Below, piece after piece: positions 45,346 through 56,000 of a stretch of 64,000 nt of DNA. Source of the stretch: Acanthococcus lagerstroemiae (taxonomy: Eukaryota; Arthropoda; Insecta; Hemiptera; Eriococcidae); NCBI GenBank assembly GCA_031841125.1, contig CM063114.1, positions 26,729,266 to 26,793,265 of the forward strand, given 5' to 3'. Below the pieces are notes generated by a model that saw only the letters and a program-made list of their open reading frames with translations, had not been told where the DNA came from and did not search any database. Position 1 is the stretch's first letter, and the number at the start of each line of letters is the position of its first letter. The translations under genes were made by a program, and so were the position numbers.

Positions 45346-47660
45346 TTGACATGGATATATCTGTTGGCTGGCCCTCATCCTATTTCCGACCGGCACTGGG
45401 CTTGATTCCAGTTCAGTTCACAGTTCAGTTCAGTTGTGCGTATTACGTGAAGCCCATCAGTATGATTTAGCTCTTCATGGTCACAGTTCAGTTCAGTGGT
45501 CCACATTTCCATGGAAATTTCTTTTTTTTAGCCATGTGCTCATTGATCTTGATCTTTGCTGAGCGGCTGCAATCTGCAATCGATTAATTTACAATGCTTA
45601 AAAGTGAACAAGCAGCTCTGCTGCTCGAAAAGGGTCGGCTCTCAGCTAGAAAGCGGAGGTATACTCTGTACAACTGGACGTTAATAAACAAAAAGTGACA
45701 TTTGTTGATAAAATGAGTTATTAGTATATCCTTAGAAAGAGCGTAAAAAGTAGATTTTTTTTTTTAATTGGGGTTCCTAATACAAAAATGCGTATCCACG
45801 TTGAAAAAAGCTTATCAGTAAACGTTACGTCATATAATTTCTATAGGGCTCTTGAACTTTGAATCACATGTTTTCGAAAAACAGACTTTTATAGTTCAAG
45901 TCGTTTAATTCAGGTGGCGTGGCATTTCCGAAAATCTTAATATTACTCTTCCTGCGCTACAGACAAAGAGCGAATTTTCATTGAAATGAAGTTTATAATT
46001 TGGATACGCATAGCCATCACGAATGCTGTCAAGACACGTTAACGAGCAGGCAGTTTCAAACAGCTACAAGGAGACTTCATTACTCGAAACCTCAAACAGA
46101 ATATCAAAACTACTGTAATACTTGACTATGTTTAGGAAACATGATTCATACCTCATTGTTCATTTGAGAATTTACTGATAAGGGTGAGAATACTGCAGAA
46201 ATAGATACGTTACGGGGATCGCAACGAACATGTTTCATTTGATCTAGACCTAAACTGGAATCGTAAAACATAGAGTCGTAGAATTCGTGTAGCAGAATCA
46301 GAAACGTAATATTCAAAAACGTACACAAATTACAAAATAGTTATCTAAAATGCTGGAAAACTAAGAAAATGATAAACCATAGCGTCGTAGAATATGTATT
46401 GATAACGTATTATGTTGAGCGTAAAAGTAGAACCGCAGTAAAATCAAGATCAATGAGCACCACTGAAGAAAAGAAAAAAACGAAGAGAAAAAAAAAGTTA
46501 TTGCAGGAGACTCATTGCCGACCCTAATAAAATCAAAATTGTTGCTTATAATTCTGTTAATTTTTTTTTTTCAACTAATTAATTTCTCGAAAATAAAGTG
46601 CCACTGAACTGAACTTATAACTCAGATCCGCTCAGATCAACACATCTGAAATGACACGCCACTGAACTGAACTGAACGGATGAGAAGAGAAGAGAGAAAA
46701 AAAGTGACTGCAATAGGCTCGGTTACTCAAAAATGATATTGACATGGATATACACAGCGCTGTTCTGAAGGAACTTTTTGAGGGTATACTCTACCATCAC
46801 AAGCGGAACCACAAACAGTTTAGCAGGGGGTGTGCGGGATCCTGAAATTTTCTGAGAGTATACGGCGTATACGGAGTATACCCTTTTGGAACAACGCTGG
46901 ATATACATGTCTGTTGGCTGGTCCTCATCCTATTTCCGAACAATACTGAACTTGATTCCAGTTCAGTTCAGTTGTGCGTATTGCGTGAAGCCAATCTGTA
47001 TGATTTGGCTTAGTATCCACCCTCTGTTATCTATAACTACCTATTCCAACCCTACCTAATTCTTTAGTATCCACCTTCACCCACTGTCCTCTATTGTTTA
47101 CTTCCCAATCCAATACCTAATTTTGACATGGATATGTCTATTGGCTGGCCCTCATCCTGTTTCCGACCCACACTGAACTTGATTCCAGTTCAGTTCAGTT
47201 GTGCATATTGCATTAAGGCAATCAGTAGGATTTAGCTCTTCATGGTCACAATTCAATTCAGTAGTACCCATCTTCACATGGTCCTTGTAGCCATGTGCTC
47301 ACTGATCTTGATCTTTGCTGCGCGGCTTTCAGTAACTATAAGACATATCCATGTACCAATGTATCTGCATGTAATGTAGAGACTCGTCATCAGTTCACTG
47401 ATGATTTTGTTCTTCCAGCCATGTGCTCATTGATCTTGATCTTCGTTGCGCCCTGCGCGACTACAGTCTGCAGCCGTATTGTTGCTGTGCAACTGCAGTC
47501 TGCAGCCGCATTAATAGAAATTTCCATGGAAATTTTTTTCATCAGTGTACGAAAGCATATAAAAAGTTATACAACGTGTATCTGTAGGAGACACAGTTTT
47601 ACTCCCTTGCCCACTATTAGTCTTGGCCAACAATTATGTTCATTTTTGTAGTTCAGTAAA
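45346..47660 (+). repeat. R4: unclassified CAGTTCAGTT-rich dispersed repeat cluster
   Basis: The same ordered phrases recur: TTGACATGGATAT, GTTGGCTGG-CCTCATCCT, GATTCCAGTTCAGTTCAG, GATTTAGCTCTTCATGGTCA and GCCATGTGCTCATTGATCTT. Copies begin at about 45346, 46739 and 47123, and partial ones at about 47420. An inverted piece with TCAAGATCAATGAGCA and ACTGAACTGAACTGAAC lies at about 46440-46680, so the cluster can fold into large hairpins. Later fragments lie at 48116-48370 and 56515-56860. No protein is encoded. It may be a large non-autonomous element, class unknown. Confidence 0.65.
46755..46899. mobile_element. hAT MITE, 145 bp, perfect TSD
   Basis: Left terminus CAGCGCTGTTCT and reversed right terminus CAGCGTTGTTCC agree at 10 of 12. 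The octamer GATATACA is repeated exactly on both sides (46747-46754 and 46900-46907). It is inserted in an R4 copy, whose GACATGGATATACATGTCTG phrase is restored if the element and one TSD are removed. The interior has palindromic GTATAC words. Confidence 0.9.
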
Positions 47661-48115
47661 TTTGTACTCTACTTTATCTTCCTACTCGAATTGGGTGACA
47701 CCATAACTAAAGTTCGGAACCCAAAATTTGGATAGAACATTCCACTTCTAGCTAGGGGTGTCATAAAGTTGAAGTAACATTACAACATGACAGAAAAATA
47801 ATGGTAACAGATCATTATAAGCGCAGGTAACTAACTGTCAATAAATATTACACGTATCACGACCATGGTGGGACGTGGATAGGAAGGAGCTTATGAAAAG
47901 GAGGAAAGACACAGGCGAATTGAGATAATTTGGCCCCTTCAACAATGAACAGAAATGGCCCCCCCCCATCAAAAAATTCTCCCATATATATTTAATCCAT
48001 CAATGATAAAAAGAAGTTCAATAAAAGTCGAAGTAACAGGAACTTTCTAAAGTTTCGTCAACACTGTGAACTGGACGTTCATCCAGGGTAGATGGAGTTG
48101 TAATTCTTCTTACAG
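47661..48115. other. Spacer, nothing recognised
   Basis: No gene or element was seen. A C run at about 47959 interrupts otherwise AT-rich sequence. Confidence 0.5.
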
Positions 48116-48370
48116 CCTTTGGTATACTTGAGCGAAAACTGTAACGCCACCCTCGACACTCTACCCGACATTCTTCCAGCCATGTGCTCATTGATCTTGA
48201 TTTCAGCTGTGCGACTGCAGTCTGCAGCCGTGTTGTTAATAGAAATTTCCATTAGGGTATGATACACTCCTGTCACTATGACGTCATATTGCTGACCTGA
48301 GTATACTTGAGCGAAAAACCGTGTTAATACCAAACGTTACGCCCCCCCGACATTCTCCCACCCATTTGCT
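48116..48370 (+). repeat. R4 fragment with internal repeat
   Basis: It contains GCCATGTGCTCATTGATCTT, CTGCAGTCTGCAGCCG and AATAGAAATTTCCAT as in the main R4 cluster. TATACTTGAGCGAAAA followed by a CCCGACATTCT phrase occurs twice (about 48125 and 48302). Confidence 0.6.
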
Positions 48371-48511
48371 CCTAGATCTTATATTTTCTTTTTCTCTCTA
48401 CTAGATGGCGTTAATATCTCAACTTCGGTAATTTAGACTAAGGGCACTTGGAAGTTAGCTCTTCAATTAGTGTAATGGTTAGTTTGAATTCCTAATTGCG
48501 TCACCCCTTGT

Positions 48512-48774
48512 CAGTGGCGGATCCAAGGGGGGGGGCTAAAGGGGCTATAGGCCCCCAAAAGAATTTTCACTCGCTTTTCCACTTATTTTAGCCACCGATG
48601 TTTTTAATGACAGTAGCGCTCATACAGCACAGTTCGTGAATACATATCGCGTTATCAATGAATCAACATTATCACTTATTAACAATCATGCATTCATGCT
48701 TAAAATTTTGTTTGCTCTTTTTTTCTCCAACATTTAGCCCCCCCCCCCCAAGTGTAATCCTGGATCCGCCACTG
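48512..48774. mobile_element. hAT MITE, 263 bp, perfect TSD
   Basis: The element starts CAGTGGCGGATCCAAGGG and ends CTGGATCCGCCACTG, a classic hAT inverted terminus. The octamer CCCCTTGT is identical on both sides (48504-48511 and 48775-48782). G and C runs flank the inside of the termini. There is no coding capacity. Confidence 0.95.
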
Positions 48775-48823
48775 CCCCTTGTAGCACTGGAGAAAAATTG
48801 TATAGGAGCCTTTTTGTTATAAT

Positions 48824-49381
48824 TGAGGAGCTCAGTTCCAAACTGCCCTAAGTCCAAAAAAAACGATTTCGAGAAAATCGAAAAAAAAAACATCCCCATC
48901 CTGGAACATGTTGAGTAAATTCGAGTTTGTTAACACGAATCGCAAGCTGAAGTATTGTGGCAACACTGACAAAACTGACGTCGTTGTAACTTTTACTATC
49001 CTAAGATATGAAGGTGTGATGTGGAGAGAGTCGTGGACTAAGGGCAGTTGGGCGCAACTCTTTACTCTAGTAAAGGGGTAAAATGTCTGTTTTTTCTCAG
49101 TTTTGCGATTCTTATAATGATTTTCACAGGGTAAGTAATCCGCCATTTTTGTGCTGATTTTTCAGTGGACTAGCGAACGCTCGCCCGCGAGGCGTTCACT
49201 AGTCAACGGAAAAAGGTCAGCACAAAAATGGCGGATTAGTATGCCCATAAAACGAGAACGAATATAGATAGAGAACTCCGGTAAACTGCATTCGATACTT
49301 ATCGACTTCCTCCGACAGATCGCGTCATAATGTCAATTTCGGTTTTTTTGGACCAAGGGCAGTTTGGAACCGAGCTCCTCA
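48824..49381. mobile_element. TIR element with ~40-bp inverted ends, 558 bp
   Basis: The first about 42 bases (TGAGGAGCTCAGTTCCAAAC, TGCCCTAAGTCC, then an A run) are nearly identical to the reverse complement of the last 42. The flanking words TAAT and TATT give no certain TSD. A partial internal copy of the terminal phrase GGACTAAGGGCAGTTGG lies at about 49033. A second palindrome is nested at 49136-49238. No protein is encoded. Confidence 0.8.
49136..49238. repeat. Long hairpin (103 bp) inside the TIR element
   Basis: The arms TAATCCGCCATTTTTGTGCT... and its complement extend over about 47 bases each, with few mismatches, around an 11-base GC-rich centre. The tips contain GACTAG-GAACGC on both arms. 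It may be a foldback MITE, or a structured regulatory part of the element. Confidence 0.8.
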
Positions 49382-50307
49382 TATTCTGAAATATATTAAT
49401 TTGCTTTAGATACTTCTAAGAAAAGGAAGGACGACTTCTACAATCGAAAGAGAGCTTCTGCAACTGTTCCACAAGTCATAATTAATTAATTCACATTTTT
49501 TTGCTTGATCCAGACATATGCCCACCGGTAGCAAGGGTTGTAACTGAGTTGAGAAGCTAAAATTTGGATAGGTTATTCACAATGATAAGACAAAAGTGAA
49601 GTTTAGAGATGAACCCAATCGGACAGTTAGGGTGAAGTGGGCAGCCAGAATGTACGGGAGAAATGCAGTTGACTGCCACTCTAATCAGTTCTAATCCACC
49701 TACCAAGCTGAAACATTAGAAACTTGAATGTGAGTTGGGAGTCAAAGATGAGCCTAATCGATTCATTTGAAGGGGTAGGGGTACTCAAAGTGAGTAAAAT
49801 AGATTATCTGAGAAAATGTTCATCATATGAACCGTAATCCAGTCGACGTTTTGATGGCTGAGAATAATATTAGTCTTTAGATATCTACAAGTTCGGTAAT
49901 GATTGAGCAGAGTATTATTGTTTTGAGATTAACAAGTTTGATCGTGATTTTTTTTTTTTTGTTGCAAAATCAACAAATAGTTTATGAGATTTTTAATGTT
50001 TACGGTGTTTCAGGGCCGAGTGAACATTTGTTCGAGAGAAACAGAACAATATAAACAGCAACAGTCTGGGCAAATATACCCATTCTCTATCAATCTAACT
50101 CTCTGAAAGGGGATGAAAATGCTACTATTTTACAAAAAATTACTTTTTCATGTTTTCAGTTTACTATTTGTCGCGTTGTACGTTTGGCATGGTAGAGAAA
50201 CAGTTACAAATTGTAAAATTCGACGAGAAAGAGTACGTGTTCAGATCTCCAAGAATAAAAAATTTAGGTGCCGTACCCGTTGCCGGATGTTGGCGATCGC
50301 GATTTCT
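49382..50307. other. Intergenic sequence, no gene seen
   Basis: No frame, RNA gene or paired termini were recognised. A T tract lies at about 49950. Confidence 0.5.
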
Positions 50308-50600
50308 GACGTGTGACTTTCCTGGGCTGGGTTAGTCGGAGTAGTTTGCCATTGCTTTCCCCACGGTCTATTGCGTGAAACAACCCGTGGGGAAAGTACC
50401 GGCAAACTACTCCGACCAACCCTGTCCCAGGAAAGTCGCGTGTCAAAAACGAACGCAACAAACACCGTGGAGAAAGCTACGGCAAATTCCCCTGACTAAC
50501 CCAGCCCAGGAAAGTCGCGCGTCAGAAACGAACGCAACAAACACCGTGGAGAAAGCAACACCAAACTACCCCGACTAACCCTGTCCAGGAAAGTCAAACG
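50308..50600. repeat. 84-bp tandem repeat with one inverted unit
   Basis: Three direct units begin at about 50386, 50465 and 50549, each with CCGTGG-GAAAG, CTAACCC-G-CCAGGAAAGTC and GAACGCAACAAACA. An inverted unit (about 50308-50371) precedes them, so 50308-50450 can form a hairpin with roughly 60-bp arms. There is no protein signal; the frames across it are by-products of the repeat. Confidence 0.8.
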
Positions 50601-51998
50601 CAATTTCGAAACGAAACGTACAACTCTTTCTAACACTTGGATGATTGATAATATCCATTTACGAAAAAACAACTCTCGACTAACCCTGTAGACGGAAACT
50701 TTTGGAAACGTAGAAACCCGAAGTAGCACATTCTGTTTCTGGGAGAGAAAGCAAGTTAGACCTGGCACCGAGCACTTTCCGAGTTTGTAGACTTAGAGAC
50801 TTAGACGGGACGTAATTCTTTGCATACAAAAGCTCTTGAGTAACCACACGCAGGAAACAGCTAATAAAGCGAGTGAATTTCCTGAGGAACCCCATCGGTA
50901 TTCCCTTAATTTGCTTAATGAATTCGCAAGCGAATTTGTGTTTTCGTATGTCCTCATTTTATGGAAAAATTGAAATCCCGAAATTTGTAACACATTCTGA
51001 ATCCTCTGAGAGGAAGCAAGTTACACACGCACTGAGCACTCTCCCAGATTCTATGGGAGGCAGGGTATCACTCTAATACTCTAAATACATTCATTATAAG
51101 AATTTCCAATGGCAATTTCTCTACTATTTCCACATTTAATTTGACTGGGGTATAGTTTTTATTGCTCGAATCGAAACGAAACTACATCCTCAATTTACGA
51201 AGCCGAAGACAGCCACCAATACCAAGCACATCACCAATGTATGTAATTCAAGTCGTGTCCCGGCTACATCCTCGATTTCGCACCGAGGTCCTGCTTCCTG
51301 ACTCGACTCCCAAATTTGACCGGCGGCACGATGAATCGACAGAACCGGAGAGACGAATCCTCGACGGTGCCCTGTAGGCGACTGACGTTAAATTACTCTT
51401 CGGATATTCAAATATTTTATAAGCTGGCCCGAAATACTAATGATATAACACTTTAAGAAGACGCACTCTTACACGTAGACGGAGAGGGAAAAACTGCTCT
51501 GTAATAACAGTTAACGACTTTTAATCATAAATCGCGGAATGGAGCGTACGGTACTTCAACTACCGAAAATCATTATACGTACTCTGTAAGACAATTATTA
51601 ATCGCTAATATTATTTACGTGTAAAGAATTCGTGAAATCAAAGTGCCTGCTGAGGGTTCCGATACGTGAACGATGACGTCGAAATTTTACGCGCGTTTCT
51701 TTTTTTCAGAGCCGACCGTGGCAACGCGCGGGAATTATAATTCGTCATAAAACAGATGAACGAACTTTGTATGGATGGGATTCGTTTGAGTCTGCGGCTG
51801 ATTTGTACTTTCTGAACCTTAACGGAAGTAACGAACATGGGCGTTGCATAGCTGCTTTTCTTTTTATAGTTTGAGGAAGCCGCGACCGCGCCTTAGATTC
51901 AGACGCTGCTGCGCGAGCGGTTGCACAATTGATACATCACTGATGTACCGAAACATAATAACAAGATGTTGAAATTTAAGATGACATAGGTTACATAC
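50601..51998. other. Intergenic sequence with a spaced duplication
   Basis: ACACATTCTG-, GAGAG-AAGCAAGTTA and CGAGCACTTTCC-like phrases occur in order at about 50712-50785 and again at about 50972-51050. The rest has no support for a gene. Confidence 0.5.
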
Positions 51999-52110
51999 CT
52001 CGGGAACTGGATCCATCGGTGATTGATCATCGACTGCAGGAAGTGAGAAGCGGTTTGGTGATTGGCACGAGATTCCATGCGAAATGATCATAGAGTTGGT
52101 AATCTGGTAC
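51999..52110 (-). CDS. Candidate internal exon of an unknown host gene
   Basis: I do not recognise the product. On the minus strand a 112-bp segment is bounded by an acceptor-like TGATTGCATTTCAG and a donor-like GAG followed by GTATGTAAC, both good matches to splice consensus. One frame is open throughout and reads YQITNSMIISHGISCQSPNR then FSLPAVDDQSPMDPVPE, beginning after one leftover base. The segment is not repeated elsewhere in the window, and its composition is more balanced than the flanks. A longer open frame (to 51864) runs past the donor, so exon status is uncertain. No flanking exon is found within a few kilobases: a satellite lies on one side and unstructured DNA on the other. 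The length and residues show no signal peptide, membrane segment or zinc motif. Chance is a real alternative. Confidence 0.25.
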
Positions 52111-52194
52111 CTGAAATGCAATCAGAGTTGTTAAAATCCTGCCTTGTACTTACTACTAGCTAACAGTTACCACTACCGGTTTAGAGAGGATCAA

Positions 52195-53458
52195 TATATG
52201 CCTTCAGAACGAACACACAGAAACTTCCTGGGAAATGTAACACAAAATGGTGTCTAGTTGATGGCTGCCAGTGTAATATATCACGAAGTAATTTTACACA
52301 TGCTTTACAATTGCAATATGATTCTCAGACCAGGATGAAAAGAATATAACATCAAGATTCAATTACCAGGCCAGAACTTGCTAGGAAAATCTAGCACAAT
52401 ATTGCGCTTATTAATGGCCAGTTGGCCACCCGTCTGAAATATCACAAAGATCATTCTACCTACACTTTCCAATTGGAATAATAGTGTGTCTAGTTAATGG
52501 CTACCAGGGTGAAATATCACAAAAGTCATTCTGCCCATGCACTGCAATTGCAATATAAGTGTCAGACCATCACACCACGATGAAAATGAATTGATACGGT
52601 AATGATTCAATGACCATGCCCAAACTCGCCAGTAAAATCAAGCACAAAATAGCGTCTCGTTAATGACCGCCAGTTTGAAATATAGCAAAGATCATTCTAC
52701 CCGTACTTTGCAATCGGAATAATAGTATCTAGTTGATGGCCACCAGGGTGAAATATCACACGAGTCATTCCGCCTATGCACTGCAATCTTTAGTCTCAGA
52801 TCAGGATGAAAAGAATTGACATGATGATTCAGTAACCATGCCCAAACTTGCCAGGGAGATGTAGCACAAAATAGCGTCTCGTTAATGACCGCTAGTCTGA
52901 AATATCACAAAGATCATTCTACCCACACTTTGTAATTGGAATAATAGTGTGTCTAGTTGATGGCCGCCAGGGTGAAATATCACAAAAGTCATTCTGCCCA
53001 CGCACTGAAATTACAATATACAAGTCTCAGACCACGATGAAACGGAATAATAGTATGTATCTAGTTGATGGCCATCAGGGTGAAATATCACACAAGTCAT
53101 TCTGCCTATATGCACTGCAATATGAGTCTCAGATCAGGATGAAAAGAATTGACATGGTGATTCAGTGACCATGCCCAAACTTGCCAGCAGGCACGAAAAT
53201 CTAACCCCTGTCTGAAATACCACCAAGATTATTCTACCCACGCTTTGTAATCGAAATAATGGTGTCTAGCTGAAGGCCGTCAGTGTGAAATATCATCAAA
53301 ATCATTCACCCATGCTTTGCAATTGCAGTATGAGTCTCAGACCAGGATGAAAAGAACTGACATGGTGATTCAGTGACCAAGCCGAAACTTGCTAAGGAAA
53401 TCGAGCACAAAAGAGCGTCTCGTTAATGGCCGCTAGTCTGAAATATTACAAAGATCAT
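52195..53458 (+). repeat. Higher-order satellite, 210-245 bp units of two sub-monomers
   Basis: The anchor phrase CAGACCAGGATGAAAAGAA recurs at about 52327, 52571, 52798, 53121 and 53337. Within a unit, a sub-monomer with GCGTCTCGTTAATG-CCGC and TGAAATATCACAAAGATCAT is followed by a related one with GTGTCTAGTTGATGGCC-CC and TGAAATATCACA-AAGTCAT. The pairs thus alternate as A-B. One unit carries a partial extra repeat near 53027-53120. The array ends where a TATGC-rich element begins. Confidence 0.85.
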
Positions 53459-53462
53459 TAAT

Positions 53463-53986
53463 AGGGCAAGTTCATTTATGCAGTAAAAATTTCAAAATAT
53501 GCACTAAAACCCAAAAATATGCCAAAAAAATTCCCAAATATGCAAAAATGTTCCTTTTTAAAACAAGGCAACATGGGTATCAAAACGCAGGAATTTTTCA
53601 TCTAAATCGAATGAAACGCACACCTGACTCAAAAAATGAATAACGTAGGTAAAACTTCAAAAAAATACAGTTTAAAACTTTTAATGTTGAAGCTAGCAGT
53701 GCTAGGCCATTAACAGCGCTAGCGTCCATAAATCAAACCTGCTTCAAGCTTGCAGCATGTAGCCCGTATTTCAATCAATATGCGGTAAAAATAAGAAAAT
53801 TGCCAAATATGCACACATATGCGCTGAAATATAAGATTTTATGTTAAAATTGCATATTTTCTTGAATATGCAGAAATATGCGCAACGGAGTTATGCACAT
53901 TTTACTTTAAATTTTATGAATCGTAAAGATAACGCGGATACGCAGAAATAATCAACAGGATAAATATGCAAATGCATACTTGACCA
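53463..53986. mobile_element. Putative MITE rich in ATATGC words
   Basis: The left GGGCAAGTTCATTTATGCA and reversed right TGGTCAAGTATGCATTTGCA are similar, though imperfect, inverted ends. About nine ATATGC words recur between. It directly abuts the satellite. No TSD could be identified. It may be a hAT-type non-autonomous element. Confidence 0.45.
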
Positions 53987-54299
53987 TAAAACCCTAAATT
54001 CGATACTTCATTAAATTTTCTATTTCAAGTCAATTTTGCCTTTTTTTGGATTAGATCAAAAACTTGATGCTATACTCGAAATCAGTGATCCAATTAAACA
54101 TACATATTTGATATTTTACTCGATAAGTTTCTAATTAAGATTTCAACGTTAGCGGGGCGTTCCAGCCCCCTTGAAGGAGAGAAAATTTTTTCGTTCTAAA
54201 TAATACGCTGACACCTCAAATGACGACCCCGTGGCAATGCGACCATCCTGTTCAACGATGAAAAAAATAAATGAAAAATAAAAGAAAAGAAAAGAAACA
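53987..54299. other. Spacer, nothing recognised
   Basis: Only AT-rich sequence with a short AAATGAAAAATAAAAGAAAA tract. Confidence 0.5.
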
Positions 54300-55990
54300 C
54301 CCTGTAAGTATATAAAATGCAATCTGTCTGTATTTATACTTAAAACTTATTTTCCAACTACGCCTCCTGAGGGAAAAAAATACTAAGTCGATTGCCTGCC
54401 CTAAAACTCCGAAAAATTGCACGAGCATGCCATCTACACCTTCAAGGACGAAATCTATTCAGACATAAGAGTGAGACGGCAGAATGAGACATAAAAAGAC
54501 AGATAATGACATAATCACCCACAATAAAACATATATGTATATGTAAGGGCAGACCAGCTACTTTGGACACGGAGATCTCAAGTCTCTCTCTATACACTGA
54601 AGACCTATTTCCCTTCTGATAAGATATTAAGGCAATCTATAATTCTCTTTCCCTACTGATGAGACATAAAAACAGACATGAGGCTTGCCCATATACTGCT
54701 GATAAGACATGAAAAAATTCAAAAAATTCCAGGGCAATCAGCTACTATTTTCTTTATTACTGATAAGATATAAAGACAGACATGAAAATTGTGTTATCTG
54801 TGACTAATAAGGCATAACAAAAAAACAGGTATAAGACAGATATGAGTAGGGTTTGCGAAATAACAGTTATTATAACTGTTATAACCGTTAACCGAAACAA
54901 AAAATTTTGTTGACCGATAACCGTTAACCGATTAAAAAAATTAATTGTTGACCAATAACCGTTTAGATCGTTATATGTATATATACTTTTTCTTTTTTTT
55001 TTTTCTTTCTTTCTTAATCGGTTATGAAACTGTTATAAATGGAGAGTTATGATTTTGAAACTGTCATAAACGGGCATAACAGATATGACCAATTCAACAG
55101 GGTAAGGATGTTCTGACCAATAACCGATAACCGTTTAAATTGCTGAAGGAAATTTGACCAATAACTGTTAACCGTTTCAAATTATTTCAGTCGCAAACCC
55201 TAGATATGAGACTTGATACTTACTTTCTTCTTCCCTACAGATAAAATATTAAGACAGCCTGAAATTCTCCTTCCCTACTGATTGGACATAAAGACTGATA
55301 TAAGATCTGCCTATATATTGCAGATAAGGCATAAAGACCTAAGACACGTACGAGTATAAGACAGACATGAGAGTTAGAATGTACCCAATATAAATATTAC
55401 TGATTAGCTTTCTCCTTCTCAACTAATAAGAAACAGAGACAAATATAAGATAGACATGAGACTTAAGACGTACCCGATATAAATATTACTGATGGCTACC
55501 TTCTCCTCCCCTAATGATATGAGACTTGTCTACATATTTCTGATAAGACATAAAGACCCAGGACAGGTATGACAAACATGAGAGTTAGAATGTACTCGAT
55601 ATAAATATTACTGAGTTGCTACCTTGTCCTTCTCAACCAAAGAGAAATAGAGACAAACATAAGGTAGACATAAGACTTAGGACGTGCTCGATATAAATAT
55701 TACTGTGGCTACCGTCTCCTTCTCTACTGATAAGATGCAAAGATAGACACGAGACTTGTCTAATGTCTATATATTGCTGATAAGACATGAAGAAAACATT
55801 CAAAAAAATGTAGGGCAGATCAGCTACCTTTTCCTTTATTACTGATAAGACATAAAGACAAACATGGGACTTGTTTACCTACTGCTAACGAGACATAACG
55901 GCATGAAGATAGATATAAGAGAGACATGAGATTTATTTTTCTTCCCTGCTGATAAGATGTAAGACAGACGTGAGACACGAGACATTCATT
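54300..55990 (+). repeat. Degenerate GATAAGACATAAAGAC tandem array
   Basis: Words such as CTGATAAGACATAAAGACAG, ACATGAGACTTG and GATATAAATATTACTG recur throughout in loose order. Longer units of about 200 bp can be aligned between about 55365 and 55710. A hAT MITE interrupts it at 54847-55202. There are no coding frames of note. Confidence 0.7.
54847..55202. mobile_element. hAT-like MITE, 356 bp, perfect 8-bp TSD
   Basis: Ends TAGGGTTTGCGA and TCGCAAACCCTA are perfect 12-base inverted repeats. The octamer GATATGAG is exact on both sides (54839-54846 and 55203-55210). The interior repeats AACCGTTAACCG, ATAACCGTT and TTATAACTGTTATAAC words many times, in both orientations, like iterated subterminal binding sites. 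There is no coding capacity. Confidence 0.9.
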
Positions 55991-56000
55991 TATCCCTCAT

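Noticed and set aside
47295..47651. 118-codon Cys-containing ORF
   Set aside because: It lies wholly within R4 repeat copies; no domain and no conservation of frame between copies.
52195..53458. CRISPR-like repeat-spacer reading of the satellite
   Set aside because: Units are 210-245 bp, both parts are repetitive, and the context is eukaryotic.
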